From contig CM050657.1 of assembly GCA_027574665.1 (NCBI GenBank), positions 22,794,700 through 22,858,699 on the forward strand: a DNA stretch of 64,000 bases, in the 5' to 3' direction. Both the position numbers and the translations under genes were made by a program. The first letter of the stretch is position 1; every line of letters starts with the position of its first letter. Below the pieces are notes generated by a model. It did no database searches, was not told the origin of the DNA, and saw only the letters and a list, made by a program, of their open reading frames with translations. Positions 1 through 10,452 of this stretch are shown one piece after another. The DNA is from Rhynochetos jubatus. Its lineage: Eukaryota; Chordata; Aves; Eurypygiformes; Rhynochetidae.

Positions 1-882
1 GTCTGATTAGGGAGCTTTGGGCAGCTTCCTTGCCATCCCGACAGGTGATTTCACAGGGCAGCCTGCGGGCAGTCTGAGCAGAAATGATTTAGCCGTCGAG
101 TTTCTTGCATGGGGACGGAGGTGATGTGTGAACTGACACACTGAGCCGCGAGCTGGGCGCTGACAGCCCTTTCTAGGCTTAGTAAGGAGAGCTGCAAGGA
201 GGGAGGATAACTTCTAGATTGCCCCTGTCATCTTTTTCCCTCCACTATCAACCTCACAAACCATCCCTTGGGTATCTTGGAGAACAATCTCAAAGGCCGA
301 GAAGGCGCCTGGCTTGCATGCTGGGGGCTGAACTCCCTACCATCCTCTGGATGTTCAGGTTGATGGTGTTTGTTTTGGTCTAGTTGGGCGTGAGGAGAAC
401 GCGGAGCTCGGGCAGCGACTAAGCAGCTCCAGTGCTGGTTTCCCACCAAAGGTTGTGCCATGAACATGAATTATGATCCAGTAGGGGAGAGAAATTTGGA
501 ACTTCCTTGGTCTGGAAGGAATCGGGAAGGCATCAGGCCTTCTAGGATCATCACTGGGAAATGTAATTGAAAAGCAGGAGTAAAATCCCTATATGGTGAC
601 TCACTGGTTCCTTCAATCCCTCGTTATTGTATTCAGTGCCATGCAGGGAAAATAAATGCCGAGGACACCATGCCTCTCGCTGGCTTGTTTACAGTCCTTC
701 CCACCATCCTCTGCTGCTGCTCTTTCCCCCGCTTCTCTGCCCCTTCACACGCACCTTGGCTCGCAGGAATGCGATGACCCATCGCTCGGGCTGGGGAGAA
801 AGGCAGTTTATCTGCGGGCGATAGGTGCCGTGGTTCCTTTGTTACACCTGCAGCAAGCCACCGAAGCCTCCGCGATGCGCCT
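1..882. other. Region downstream of DUSP28
   Basis: This stretch follows the DUSP28 stop codon on the minus strand and should contain its 3' UTR and the start of the next spacer. I found no AATAAA or ATTAAA on the minus strand here, so the transcript end cannot be placed and may use a variant signal or lie beyond the window. A plus-strand AATAAA occurs at 651-656 with no gene to attach it to. No other coding exon or repeat was recognised. Confidence 0.5.
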
Positions 883-1017
883 TCAGACACAGCGGTGGGT
901 AGGTCCTCGGCGGGGCAGAGCGGGCTGCTTTGCCTTCTGCAGATCTTCTTCGTAGCGCTGCAGCTGACACCAAAATCCTGCGTTGGGGTCTGCGACTGGC
1001 CTGGCAGCCTTCACAGT
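883..1017 (-). CDS. DUSP28: DUSP28 exon 2 (C-terminal part of the phosphatase)
   Basis: This exon gives 44 residues and a TGA stop at 885-883. It starts directly after a pyrimidine-rich acceptor ending CTCTCTCCTAG. The translation begins TVKAARPVADPNAGFWCQLQ and matches the C-terminal helix region of human DUSP28 (VKSARPVAEPNPGFWSQLQ, from memory). This is the conserved segment after the active site in dual-specificity phosphatases, where Pro-Asn-x-Gly-Phe packs the last helix. The phase is 0 and matches the donor at the end of exon 1. The tail ends PTHRCV and is shorter than the human one. The exon was missed by simple ORF reading because it has no internal start codon. Confidence 0.93.
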   Translation of the reverse strand, partial: TVKAARPVADPNAGFWCQLQRYEEDLQKAKQPALPRRGPTHRCV

Positions 1018-1886
1018 CTAGGAGAGAGGAGAGACACCGGGTGTCACGCAAACAGCTTTTTTCCTCTTCGACGTCTGAGAAGATTTACTTTGGTTTTGAT
1101 TTGGCCACGGAACACTACGCAGATATTTTGGTGAGCTGACCTCACCCTGTGCTTGCCAAGGCCTCTTGGTGCGTGGGCCCTGTTACAGCACGGATTCATG
1201 GGCAAGAGGGGAAAAGTGGCAGCTGAACTTGCCGGAAATGTGAATGTCTCAGAGCGCGGTGACACCACGGCGCGACACTGGGTCACGTTTCTGCACGCCT
1301 CTGTCTAGCACTGAGCAAAAGGGTGCCTGAGTCCGCGACGACGGTGCTAAACCTACAACTGGGTGGAGACTAACAGCCCGCAGAGCACGAGCCACGTGTA
1401 CGGACGGGCTTCCTACGGAGCCGGGGTGCCGTTACGCGTAGCTAGCGAGTCCCTAGCTCTTTAGCAGGCCTAACAGATGATGTTTCTTTGCTGCGCTGAG
1501 CTGTCACATCGCTGATCACAGCAAATCAGCTTCTGCACACGCTCGCGTCCACTTCACGCATTTGCCTCGTGTCTCCGTCTTTCAGCTCGCTTCCTGTGAC
1601 TAAGCGAACGACTGGGAACACGTTCACACGACCACCAGCTGTGCGTGCTTCCAGCGGTGCCAAAGCCTACTGGGGTCTGCCAGAAACCTCCTGCCGAAAT
1701 TTGTCCAAGTCGGGGGTGAAAAAACTTACAGTGGGATTGTTACTCACGTGACGAGTATCTACATAACGGCTACCACCCAGGCGGGAGCGCCACAGTCACC
1801 CGAAGAGAAATCACCCTTACTCGCTATACGCGTTGCATCTCTCACCCCAGAGAGGTCTGACACGGAGCTGGGTCCCAGAACAATAC
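1018..1886 (-). other. DUSP28: DUSP28 intron 1
   Basis: An 869-bp intron bounded by donor GTATTG (GT at 1886-1885) and an acceptor TAG at 1020-1018. It separates the catalytic exon from the C-terminal exon, the same place as in human DUSP28. I see no repeat or RNA gene in it. Confidence 0.85.
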
Positions 1887-2234
1887 CTCAAAGGCATCCT
1901 GGAGGGGCAGCTGCCGGTGTCGCATCAGATAAGCCGTGCAGATGGCAGCCGAGCGGCTGCGGCCGTTCTTACAGTAGACTAAGCACTTCCCGCCGCTCTT
2001 CACAGCCTCCTCTATAGCATCGCTGCACTCCTCAAAGTACCGGTACAGGTCTTCCGCCGGATCGTCGAACACGGGAACGCGCATGCCGCGCACCTGCCGG
2101 AGGCCCGGGAAGGGCTGCTGCCTGGTGACATTGACGCAGAAGGTGACTCCCTCGCGCCGGAGCAGCTCCTCGTCGCAGGCTGCCCTGGCGTTGCTGATGA
2201 GTAGCGAGGCTGTGACCGCGCAGAGCTGGAGCAT
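1887..2234 (-). CDS. DUSP28: DUSP28 exon 1 (dual specificity phosphatase 28, catalytic domain)
   Basis: This exon encodes residues 1-116 of an atypical dual-specificity phosphatase. The active-site loop reads VYCKNGRSRS, with Cys88 as the nucleophile and Arg94 as the phosphate-binding arginine. A Tyr (87) stands where the usual CX5R phosphatase has His, as known for DUSP28, a feature linked to weak catalysis. The stretch PVFDDPAEDL (54-63) is the general-acid loop. GVTFCVNVTRQQ (29-40) and the run CTAYLMRHR match the human protein closely. The ATG at 2234 has G at -3 and is the first in-frame ATG; upstream in-frame codons lack ATG. With exon 2 the protein is 160 residues, against about 176 in human; the difference is at the N terminus and tail. 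The donor is GAG|GTATTG. Confidence 0.93.
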
Positions 2235-2365
2235 CGCCAGCCAAGGCCCCAGCGTCCTTGGCACCGCCGCCCCGCTGCGCTGCTCCCAGCTCCCCTCCGC
2301 CGGCCGGCGTTCCGGCACCAGACTGGGGTGCTGGTGTCTCCCCCGAGCAATCCGAAGAGGCTGCG

Positions 2366-2376
2366 CTATATTTATC
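2366..2376 (-). promoter_or_regulatory. DUSP28: TATA-like box of the DUSP28 promoter
   Basis: On the minus strand the sequence GATAAATATAGC lies about 130 bp upstream of the DUSP28 ATG. It would place transcription start near 2340 and give a 5' UTR of roughly 105 nt. The flanking first exon (about 1900-2350) is rich in CpG, so a CpG-type promoter with a weak TATA element is likely. This is inferred from position and motif only. Confidence 0.45.
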
Positions 2377-3443
2377 CCTTCTGAGCAGTCTCAGGCGTGA
2401 AGGCTTCAGGCAGGTCCTAGTGCCTGCTGCATCCCGAGAGCTGTATTTAGGCAGCTGAAAGCCGTTTCAGAGCCCACGGATCGTTTGTAAAACAGTCGGA
2501 TTTGTACAGCCCCATCCCTACGGCAGCTTCGTACGAGGAGCTTACGCCCCCGTCTTCCTCGCAGGGCGGCTGTGCTGGGCTCAGCGCTGACGCAGTGTTA
2601 GCAATGCAAAATCGAGCTGAGCACCCCCAGCTCACCCCCAGCTCGTGTGGGTGCCCCTCACCTGCAACACAAGTGGCTTCGGAGGACCCGGAAAATGATT
2701 TCCTTGGCTGGTCAGATACGGTAGCGCTAATCTTTCTGGACTTCAGCGGAACTGCTGGTGTGGTGCCAGGGCAGCGAGTGTCTCACGCGTGAGCGTGCAG
2801 ACACGTGTTCGAGCCGTGAAGGACGTTGGGGATGGGGCCCAGGGCCTGACCGGGGCAACACCACTGCCTGTGCAGGCAGCCCACCACTGCCAGACTGGAC
2901 CTGAGCGGCTGGGCCACGGGCAGACACCCTCTCTGGAGAGATGACAACGCAGCCAGAGCACGCTGGGGAAGCCGCGGCTTCTGTGCGACATGTCACCGAG
3001 TCCAGTGTCCCTGGGACCCGCAGCAGAGGAGCACAGGGCAGGGGGAGACGATGCCGGGCAGCCATCTCTGTGCTCAGCACGGCAGCCACCTGCCCACCGC
3101 CGTGAGACTGGCTCTCTGAAACCCTCACACGTGCCCTCTCATCACCCTTCCAACGATCAGGGGCTGCCCAGCAAAGACACGGCGCCTCTCTATAAACGGC
3201 CGGGCTTTCTGCGAGGGCAGCGCTCAGGCCGCTTGAGCAGGGACCGGTTATTGCTGAGCTGAAAGGACCGTCCCGGCGTGGCTGAGGCTCTGGGCATCGC
3301 AGGAGCCTGGCGGAGGGAGAGCTTGCGGGACTGGGGCTTCCACCTACCCAGGTCATGGGCAGCTGGGAGCCAGGGGTGCTGGAGGAGCGCTGCACTGGGA
3401 TTGCCGGGGGTGAGGAGCAGCGCTGGAGAAACAAAACGCTTAC
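2377..3443. other. DUSP28 upstream spacer, GC-rich
   Basis: This holds the DUSP28 5' flank and about 1 kb of GC-rich spacer. A long minus-strand open frame crosses most of it, but apart from the segment at 3444-3575 its composition (Ser, Pro, Arg, Gly rich) looks like chance in GC-rich DNA. No repeat was recognised. Confidence 0.5.
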
Positions 3444-3575
3444 CCTCAGCAGAGCTTCTTCCAGAAAGCCACAGTAGTATTTCACCCGTGTGCCTTCAGT
3501 GAGGAGCACACTTTCGTCCCTCGGGATGAGCATGACGGTCTTCCTGTTCCCAATGCAGTGGGAGGAGAGGGACAT
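3444..3575 (-). CDS. Unassigned possible first coding exon, 44 codons
   Basis: The minus strand reads ATG in a good context (CACCATGT) followed by 44 codons that end exactly at a consensus donor, AGG|GTAAGC. The protein begins MSLSSHCIGNRKTVMLIPRD and continues with a mixed, non-repetitive composition including KYYCGFLEEALLR. This is unlike the Ser/Pro/Arg-rich translation around it, which suggests real coding sequence. I do not recognise the family. Later exons were not found in the 1 kb before DUSP28, so it could be the first exon of a small gene, an alternative 5' exon spliced into DUSP28, or a chance frame. An earlier in-frame ATG exists at 3638, preceded by an AG acceptor-like site between the two. 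Confidence 0.33.
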
Positions 3576-5910
3576 GGTGTCCCGGGCACCCCACGGCTCT
3601 CTGTGAAGACCCAGAGGTGGCCGCAGCTGTCTGAGCATATCACAGGAGTGTCACCTGGAAAACCAGTGGGTTTAGTGGGCGGGGGGGCCTCTTCCTCCCT
3701 TTTGCTGTGCCTTGGCAGCTCTGAATCCGCGCTGCCCCGGCATCCCCTGCCCTGCCGGCCCCCCCTTCCCTCGCCCCGGCTGCCAGCGGCGCTGGGGTGG
3801 AGAGGCTGCCGTTCCCGAGGGACACCGAGCCGGGGACGAGCTGACTGCTCCGTGCAGCCCCTCTGCCCCTTGCCCTCCTGTGCGAGTGCCGCACAAGGAT
3901 CCCTGTCGCTCCCTCAGGTGTGTTTCAGCTGTGTGGTACCGTGTCTCACCGGTAGAAAAACGTCGTCTTGTCCCTCCTGAGCGCCGGCTATTTGCTTCTG
4001 TGTCATACGGGGCTTGCGTGTGGCCCAAAACCTGTCCAGGGGGATTATCCTGTTAAAAGAACCGGGCTGACGGCAAGAACACTCCTCCCATTGAGAAGTG
4101 CCCACGGGGCCGAGTTCTCCCCGCACGGCTGCTCTTGTTACCAACACCGTGAGCCTTCTTCCGTGGCACCACTCCGGATGGGAACCCTGCGCTGATCCCT
4201 ACGGGCAGCGCCAGCCCCGCGGCTTGCCCCGGGATCTGCCAGACGTGCCGGGTGCGACCAACCGGGGTGACACTGGCCTACCAGTTCCTGCCGCTCGCCC
4301 CGGCGCGGGCCCAGGAGGCCCCGTGCGCCGCCAGCCCGCGGCAGCATCGCTGTCGCGTTGGCACCAGCCCATCACTGGTCCGCACTAGGTACCTGCCCGC
4401 AGCTGAACCGAGGAGGGTCCTTCCTGCTCCGGGGTTGTCCCTTCCCACCCGCCCGGTACCGTGTCCCAGAACAGGGTGGCGATCCTCCCGTGGAGAGCAG
4501 TTACAAGCTAAGCGCAGATGCCATCTCCTGGCGGTGAGGGAGAGGGGTGGCCGCTCTGCAGGGTCTGGGCTCATCCAGGCGAAGGCGAGCTTTCATCCTC
4601 GGGCTGACCTGGCCTTTACCTGTGCCTCGACAGGGAAAAGGAAAGAAAAAAACTCCAAACTCAGCTTAAATGGAGAAGAAATAAAACCGCCCTGTGGATA
4701 CAGGTGTCAGTCTCCAGCCTTTTTATTTATACAAGGATTCAAAGAACATATTTCAACTTTAGATAAACAGTGCAAGAGAGTTACAAGTACCGTGGTAACA
4801 GAAAGAAGTCGGTAACGGTCCAGCTACGCCAGCAAGTGAAACCACTGCAGCTGCACCTCCTGCAGAAACGCAACCGCAGCCGTGACCCCCCGCAGGTAGA
4901 GACGCATCTGTTTAAAGCAACGGTGGACTTCAGCTATTCCTGCTACACCTCAGCCCCTGCTGAGCCCACCGGAAAACAACAGGCAGCTTGTCCCGTGGAG
5001 ACGGTAAGTAGCTGCGCGCTCAAAGCCGCCTGAGACCCCCGCCCTCGGTTAAAACACGCACGTTACGGCACAAAAGAGCAGGCCGAAAGACAGCGACGCC
5101 CGGGCACCCGCTACGTCTGCTTCCCCCCTCTCCAGGGACAGGGTCATCCTTAATGGCTTTTCCCAGACCACTGCGCCTCGCTGCATCCCTGCGAAGCAGG
5201 AGGCCTTGTCAAACCGAAACGCCGCCACCCGCCGTCTCGATCGCATCGAGACCCCCGTTCCCACTGCCGTAACCCCCCCACCCACGGCAGCCGCCAGCCC
5301 TCGGCGCTTTGTCGCGGCCTTTCCGAGCCAGCAGCAGCCCAGGAAGCGTCCGTTCCAAGCCCGGCAAGGCGCCAGGCTCCGCGCCGGCCCGGGCTGGGGG
5401 CTGTCGGGCCGGGGCTGACCGCAGCGCGCTGGGCTGTGCCAGCGGCTGGCTGGCCGGGGTAACTGCGCTTGGCTTCAGTTTAGGGGCCATGTGAGCTGAT
5501 GCCCTGGGGGGGCTCAGCCGTTTCGGCTCCCCAGTGGAACCTGCCACGGCCCAGTGCAGCCCCGGGCCACCGAACTGCGCCAGGTTGAGGAAACGGCTTC
5601 AGGGCAACGGAGAGAGCAGGAAAACCGAATAGCCGGGAAGAGGCAAGCAGCAGCAGCGGCGGGCACCGCGTGACCAGGTACACAGCGTGAACCAGCCGCC
5701 CGGCCGAGGAGCGGGGAAGCGTCGACACCAACGTCACGCACCTCCCGGCAAAGAGGGGGAAGAGCCCCGGCGCCGCCCTCGCCCGCCCACGCAGACCTCA
5801 GGCTGCCCGCGCTGGTCTCGCCAGGCTCCAGGGCTCGGAGGGACACGGCGTGGGAGCTCTCCCCCCGCCGAAGGGGGAAGGCATCGGGAAGGCCCGCGTT
5901 TTTGCTGCAT
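3576..5910. other. GPC1-DUSP28 spacer with CpG-rich patch
   Basis: GC-rich spacer with no recognised gene. CpG dinucleotides are dense from about 5200 to 5900, with runs such as CGCGCCGGCCCGGGC, which marks a CpG island just past a possible end of GPC1. A minus-strand AATAAA at 4727-4722 and a plus-strand AATAAA near 4680 face each other. The first could serve as a distal GPC1 poly(A) site. In mammals ANKMY1 lies in this interval on the opposite strand; I see no MORN, ankyrin or MYND coding sequence here. Confidence 0.5.
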
Positions 5911-8490
5911 CCTTGCGGCTTCGCCTTACGAATTTGGATTATCAGGTTTTATTACTGTAACAGGACCAACAGTTTGGGCTATTAAATTGTCAAAATATTA
6001 ACTGGACAACCAGAAAATTCTTGGCTGCACGTTGAAGGTGTGCCCCCGCCGCGGCCTGTAAGAGGCTTCTGCGGGCCGCAGGCTGACAGCCAACGCCAAC
6101 GGCACAGAAACGGAAGTGACAAGGACATTCAGCCTCCCATTCTGCAAAGCAAACCGTTGTCCTGGGCAGCCGCGTGTTAACACTCCAACCCAACCCTTTT
6201 CTGAAGAGGGTACAATGTTTTAATGCCCCCTCCCCGCCTTTCTTTGCTCCGGGTGGGAAGTTTCTGCAGGGCTGGTTGTGGGGATTTCTGTAACCGAAGG
6301 CCAAATTGGTACGGGTAATCCTGGCTAAAAAACAAAGGAAAAGGACAGACAGGAGCCCTCTGAGCAGTAAAAGCAACACGGAACTTGCCGTGCGTCTGGA
6401 AGTAAATCCATCTGTATCAACCCATGGCTCGCACTGATCCACTCCTGGGTTCTGACGGGTCTAGTGGCGTTGTCTGTCCTTCAGCCAACGTCCAGGATCC
6501 CGCTTCCACCTCTGAAACCCTCCCAGGTTAGACCAGCTTCAGCCTTACAAGGAGGTGAGTACGAGGCAGGGAGGACACCGAGGCAGCCACGGCACTCCCC
6601 GAGACCCGGAGAAGCCAGCCAGAGCTGGCCCACACGCCCTGACAGCTCCAGGCACCGCCAGCGTCGCTCCCTGGCCCCGGGGAGGGCAGGCGACGGGCTC
6701 CCCCTGCGCCCGCCCACCCCAGCTTCCGCGTTACCTTGCTCGTGCTCTCGTCTTCCCTTAAGCTGCATGTTCTGGAAACCGCTAATTTAAAAAATGGTTT
6801 CTTTTCCGCTTTCTTAGAAAACAGCCAAACCCCAACCCCGCAACGTTTGCTCAGCCCCAAGACACGTCCCCTCTGGCAGGAGAGAGGAGGAATGCTTCAG
6901 CGGTAACGCCGGGGACGGGCACGGCTCTGCCCTCCCTCTCGCCCGCAGTACACGCGCGTTTGAACTCAAACCCGGCCCGTGGGAGTGACACGCTCCTGGC
7001 CCAACCGTCACCGTGGCCGTGTTGCACCCGCAGCATCTGCTAAACTACACCTCCAGCCGCCCCCCGCCGCGCCCGTCAGGCGCGGGAGCCTCTGGAGCAC
7101 ACAGCCCTACAAGCACGGACGCTCCTACGACTACGTGAGGGTATCCAGACCTTTCGCCGATCACCCCCAGACTCAAACCCCAGCACAGAGTCCACCCCAC
7201 CAGGAGGCTGGTGGGCGGTGGGACGGGGCGGCAGGGGGTGAGCCTGGCCCTGCAGCGGTCAGGGCAGGTGGTGGGAGGATGGGGAAGAGACAGGGAGAGC
7301 GCGAATTCCCTCAAAAACCTACAATGCCACAGGAACGAACGCCGAAAGAAAAAACCTGCTCCCACCAAAGCGTGTCCCGTCCTCAGGTGCCCCTGTGAGG
7401 TGCCGCCGTGCGTCAGCCCGTGGGGCAGGGACGCTGCCCGCGGCCAATGGCTACCAGCCCTCCCTGCCCGAAGGGTCACTCCCGCACGGGCCCGCTACGA
7501 GCTCTCACAACCCGCCACAACGCTCCGCTTAGTAAGAAGTCCCTGGTCTTATCCCCGACAAAAGAGGGATTCCCATCCGCGGCTGGGGCCGGGGGAGGAG
7601 GCAGCACAACTGCCTGTCAAGGGGAGAAGCCCGCTGTGCCTAGTTTCATCTCTCTGTTACCTACGATGGTACTGCACTGCAGGTAGAAATTGGACCATTA
7701 TTACTTGGGTAGAAAACGGCTTTCCAACTAGCATGCAAAGAAAAAATACCCCAAACCCCACCCCCTAACACTCATTCCCAGTCACTGAGATGTAGGAGAC
7801 CTACACTTCAAATTGTCGTCAGCTACGAGCTCTAGTCAAGAAACCCACTTGTGACCTTTCCAAAGAAAAAGGGAGTTCTGCCTTTTGGGGTCCAACAGCC
7901 ACTGCCAAACTGTTCCAGTCCAACCCCCCAGACCTGCTCACGCTCCAACGTACGCCGCTGGAAGTCCCTGCCTGCCTAGCAAGTACGGAGGCAAACCCGC
8001 AAGAGCCCCGGGACGCAGCCCTCGCGCAGCGCTGACGGGCTCAGTCTCTCCGCGGTACGAAGCTGCGTCGCTCCCGGCCCCGGCGTGCTTTCGGCAGCGG
8101 TTTGGGTAAGCGGCTGTGTAACAACCTCAGGGCAATTGCATATTCCACTGGAGGCAGCGGAGGAGCTGCCCCAGGAGCGGCCGCTGGGCCCCCCCGCGGG
8201 CCTCTGCGAAGGCTGGTCTCGGCCCCGAGAGCCGGTTTGCGGCAATAACATAAGTAAAACAATGAGGTACGGAAAGAAGGGCCCAGCACTGGGGAAGAGA
8301 CCAAGAAAGAAGAAAACAGCTCGAGCACTGCCAGAAATAGCAAAACAACTGAAACCCTTTTTCTCCTCCCTCCTTTTTTTCTTTTTTTTTTTGCCAAGGT
8401 GAATTAAATACGTCCCTTTGTCGGTTGGTTGGTTGGTGTTGGCAAAGTGAAGCCCTCGGCCACAGTCTCTTTCCGGGCTGTGCTAGCGAG
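5911..8490 (-). other. GPC1: Probable GPC1 3' UTR
   Basis: This follows the GPC1 TAA stop on the minus strand. Candidate polyadenylation signals are ATTAAA at 6224-6219 and AATAAA at 5953-5948. The second would give a 3' UTR of about 2.5 kb, plausible beside the roughly 2-kb human one. The stretch also contains a plus-strand pyrimidine tract (8355-8392) and a short GGTT run near 8420-8437. Open frames here have no recognisable protein. The real cleavage site needs transcript data. Confidence 0.5.
8355..8392 (+). repeat. Polypyrimidine tract
   Basis: A 38-bp run of C and T, mostly T toward its 3' end. On the minus (GPC1 sense) strand it is a purine tract about 100 nt after the stop codon, inside the presumed 3' UTR. 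Confidence 0.8.
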
Positions 8491-8708
8491 TTACCGCCAC
8501 AAGTGCTGCGCGGCAATGAAAGCCACCGAGAGGAGGAGGAGGAAGGCAGAAGGCAAAGATCTGCTGCTGGCCCCACTGATGCCATGTCCAGACTGCTTAG
8601 GAATAGCGTGCGTTTCTGGCTGCCTGGTGCTGGGGCTCTTAGAAAGTCTTTTGCCACAGACGTCATCAGGACAGCTGTCACCGCTCCCGGAGCCGCTCAT
8701 GTCGTCAC
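8491..8708 (-). CDS. GPC1: GPC1 exon 9 (glycanation sites, GPI signal, stop)
   Basis: The last coding exon of glypican-1, 2 nt plus 71 codons and TAA (8493-8491). It carries the heparan-sulphate attachment cluster SGSGSGD just after the acidic DD pair, as in human GPC1 (DDGSGSGSGD). Next comes the two-cysteine motif SCPDDVC that matches human GCLDDLC. A Ser/Pro-rich stalk follows. The C terminus is the GPI-anchor signal: a small-residue site around SGASS, then the hydrophobic stretch [13 protein letters not shown] and the end LWR, where human ends RWR. The acceptor is GCGCAG|GT, and the split Ser codon (A from exon 8, GT here) keeps the frame. The protein acts at the outer face of the plasma membrane as a co-receptor for growth factors. 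Confidence 0.96.
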
Positions 8709-9161
8709 CTGCGCAGAGACAAATGTGGGGTGACCCCAACTGCCTCCCAAAGACCCTGCCTGCCCCTCGCTGCAGCCCTGAGGAGCTCAGCCACCAGCCC
8801 TGGCTGCCGGGCCTGCCCCAGCCACCTCCCCTCTGCACCTCCCACTGCGGGATGCAAGCCCATAGCTGATCTCCGGCCGACCCCAACCACCTGCTGCTGC
8901 AGCAGCTGGAAACCTCCGGAGCAGACGGGAGCAGTGGATCCATCAGCAGGGCTGGGACTGGGGAGCCCACCCGAGGTTTCAGCCAGGCACTGAGAGCAGC
9001 ACAGCCTCCAGCCACCCCACAGCAAGCTGGCTGCACTCCAACAGAGCCCTGCAGACCTAGAGGCAGGACATCAGAACCCCCCTCTGCCCTCCGGGCCCAG
9101 CAGTGGGATCCCCTGAGGCCCTCTCGCCTGCCACGGACCTCTCCAGTTCCACTAAACTCAC
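8709..9161 (-). other. GPC1: GPC1 intron 8
   Basis: A 453-bp intron between exons 8 and 9, with donor GTGAGT and acceptor GCGCAG. GC-rich; nothing else recognised. Confidence 0.85.
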
Positions 9162-9337
9162 TTGCGTCTTGGAAATCCACGTCGTTCCCGATGTTAGCGT
9201 TGCCCAGCCGGTTTGTCATGATCTTCAGCTGCATGATTTGCTGGCGAATGGTCATATCCGGCTTGGTGATGTCCACCTCCACCTCCGGGTTGTTAATCTG
9301 ATTAGCTAAGCCATCCCCCATCACTTCAGGCAGGTAG
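9162..9337 (-). CDS. GPC1: GPC1 exon 8
   Basis: The most conserved part of glypican-1: 58 full codons starting [20 protein letters not shown] and ending NDVDFQDA. It matches human GPC1 almost residue for residue ([28 protein letters not shown] in human, from memory), except for GNANIGND where human has RSAYNGND. This segment belongs to the all-alpha core that packs before the glycanated stalk. The exon is bounded by acceptor TTTCGCAG and donor A|GTGAGT. The first base (C) completes a split codon with exon 7 and gives Ser, where human has Arg. The last base (A) starts the split Ser of exon 9. Confidence 0.97.
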
Positions 9338-10452
9338 CTGCGAAAGAAGGCGACAGGTTTAGTCTCCTCCCAGCTAAGCTCACCTCTCCCCGGCACAGAC
9401 ACCAGCGATAACCCAGCCTCTTCGAACTCCCGAGAAGCTGGTCAGGGGAGCAGGCTGGTCCAACAGCCTCCATACGCTGGCGTTTGCTGAAGGCAGCCAG
9501 CTCCAGGGGTGGCTGAGCCGTGCTGCCTTGGTCAGGCCCATCAGAGCCTGGGGCTCGCCCTGAGGCCATCCCAGCTTGCAGGAGGTGGCTGGTGGCCTTG
9601 CAGCATCCCCATCCATTGGGGGTGCTTCCTGCAGGAAAGGCATGTGCTCTCAGGCCGGTACCTCTGGAGCCACAGTGACACTCCCCTGTGGAAAAGCTCT
9701 GTCCATATGGGAGACTGTGGAGCGCCTTCATCCCCGCCCAGGCTAAACCCTGGGGAGACCGGCACCCTGGGACGACAGAATGCCCCCAGCCCGGCACGAA
9801 CAGAGAGGCCTCCAGGGAAGCTTCAGTTACCTGGGATCTGTCAGCCAGCAGAGAGCTGCGCTGCTCCCTTCGGCAGGGCCCCAGCCCACCCGCTCCCGCA
9901 GAGCTGCTGGCAACGACGGGAAACGTGGAAGCACGGCAGGTGCCAGCTCCAGGCTGACACAGCCCAGCCCAGCAGGTCCGCAGAGAGGAGCGGGGAAAGG
10001 CGCACGTCCAGCAGCTGCCCATCTGCCCTCACAGCCACCCTGTACCCGTCAGCCACGGGTGGGAGGGTTTCTGCGGCTGGTTGACACCACCCGGTGCCTC
10101 CCCTCAGGAGGGAACAGCACTTCGGAGCAGGTATGGATAGGAAGATGTGTATGCAATTCCCGGCAACAGCCCTGCAGTTTGTGAGGTACATCCAGCCCTT
10201 GTGCGTGCACACGGAATTGCTTCATTAGTGCCAAACGACACGGTCATTTCACGGCGACTGTGTTTCAACGCTTAACCCTCCAACACCCCCCAAACTGACA
10301 ACAGGCTTGGCATCCCCAGGTACCAGACTTTCAGGAAACACAGCCTTTCTGCGAACACGGGCAGACCTTTCGGCTCAGATTGGGGCTTTTACCAAGCCCT
10401 CCCTCTCTCACCCCAGAACGGTGCTATCCTGCCACCCTGACCCTCTCCATAC
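9338..10452 (-). other. GPC1: GPC1 intron 7
   Basis: A 1115-bp intron with donor GTATGG and acceptor TTTCGCAG. GC-rich with several chance open frames on both strands; no repeat or RNA gene recognised. Confidence 0.8.

Noticed and set aside
2727-3638. 303-codon minus-strand open frame
   Set aside because: Only the part at 3444-3575 has balanced composition and splice context. The rest is Ser/Pro/Arg-rich translation expected by chance in GC-rich DNA.
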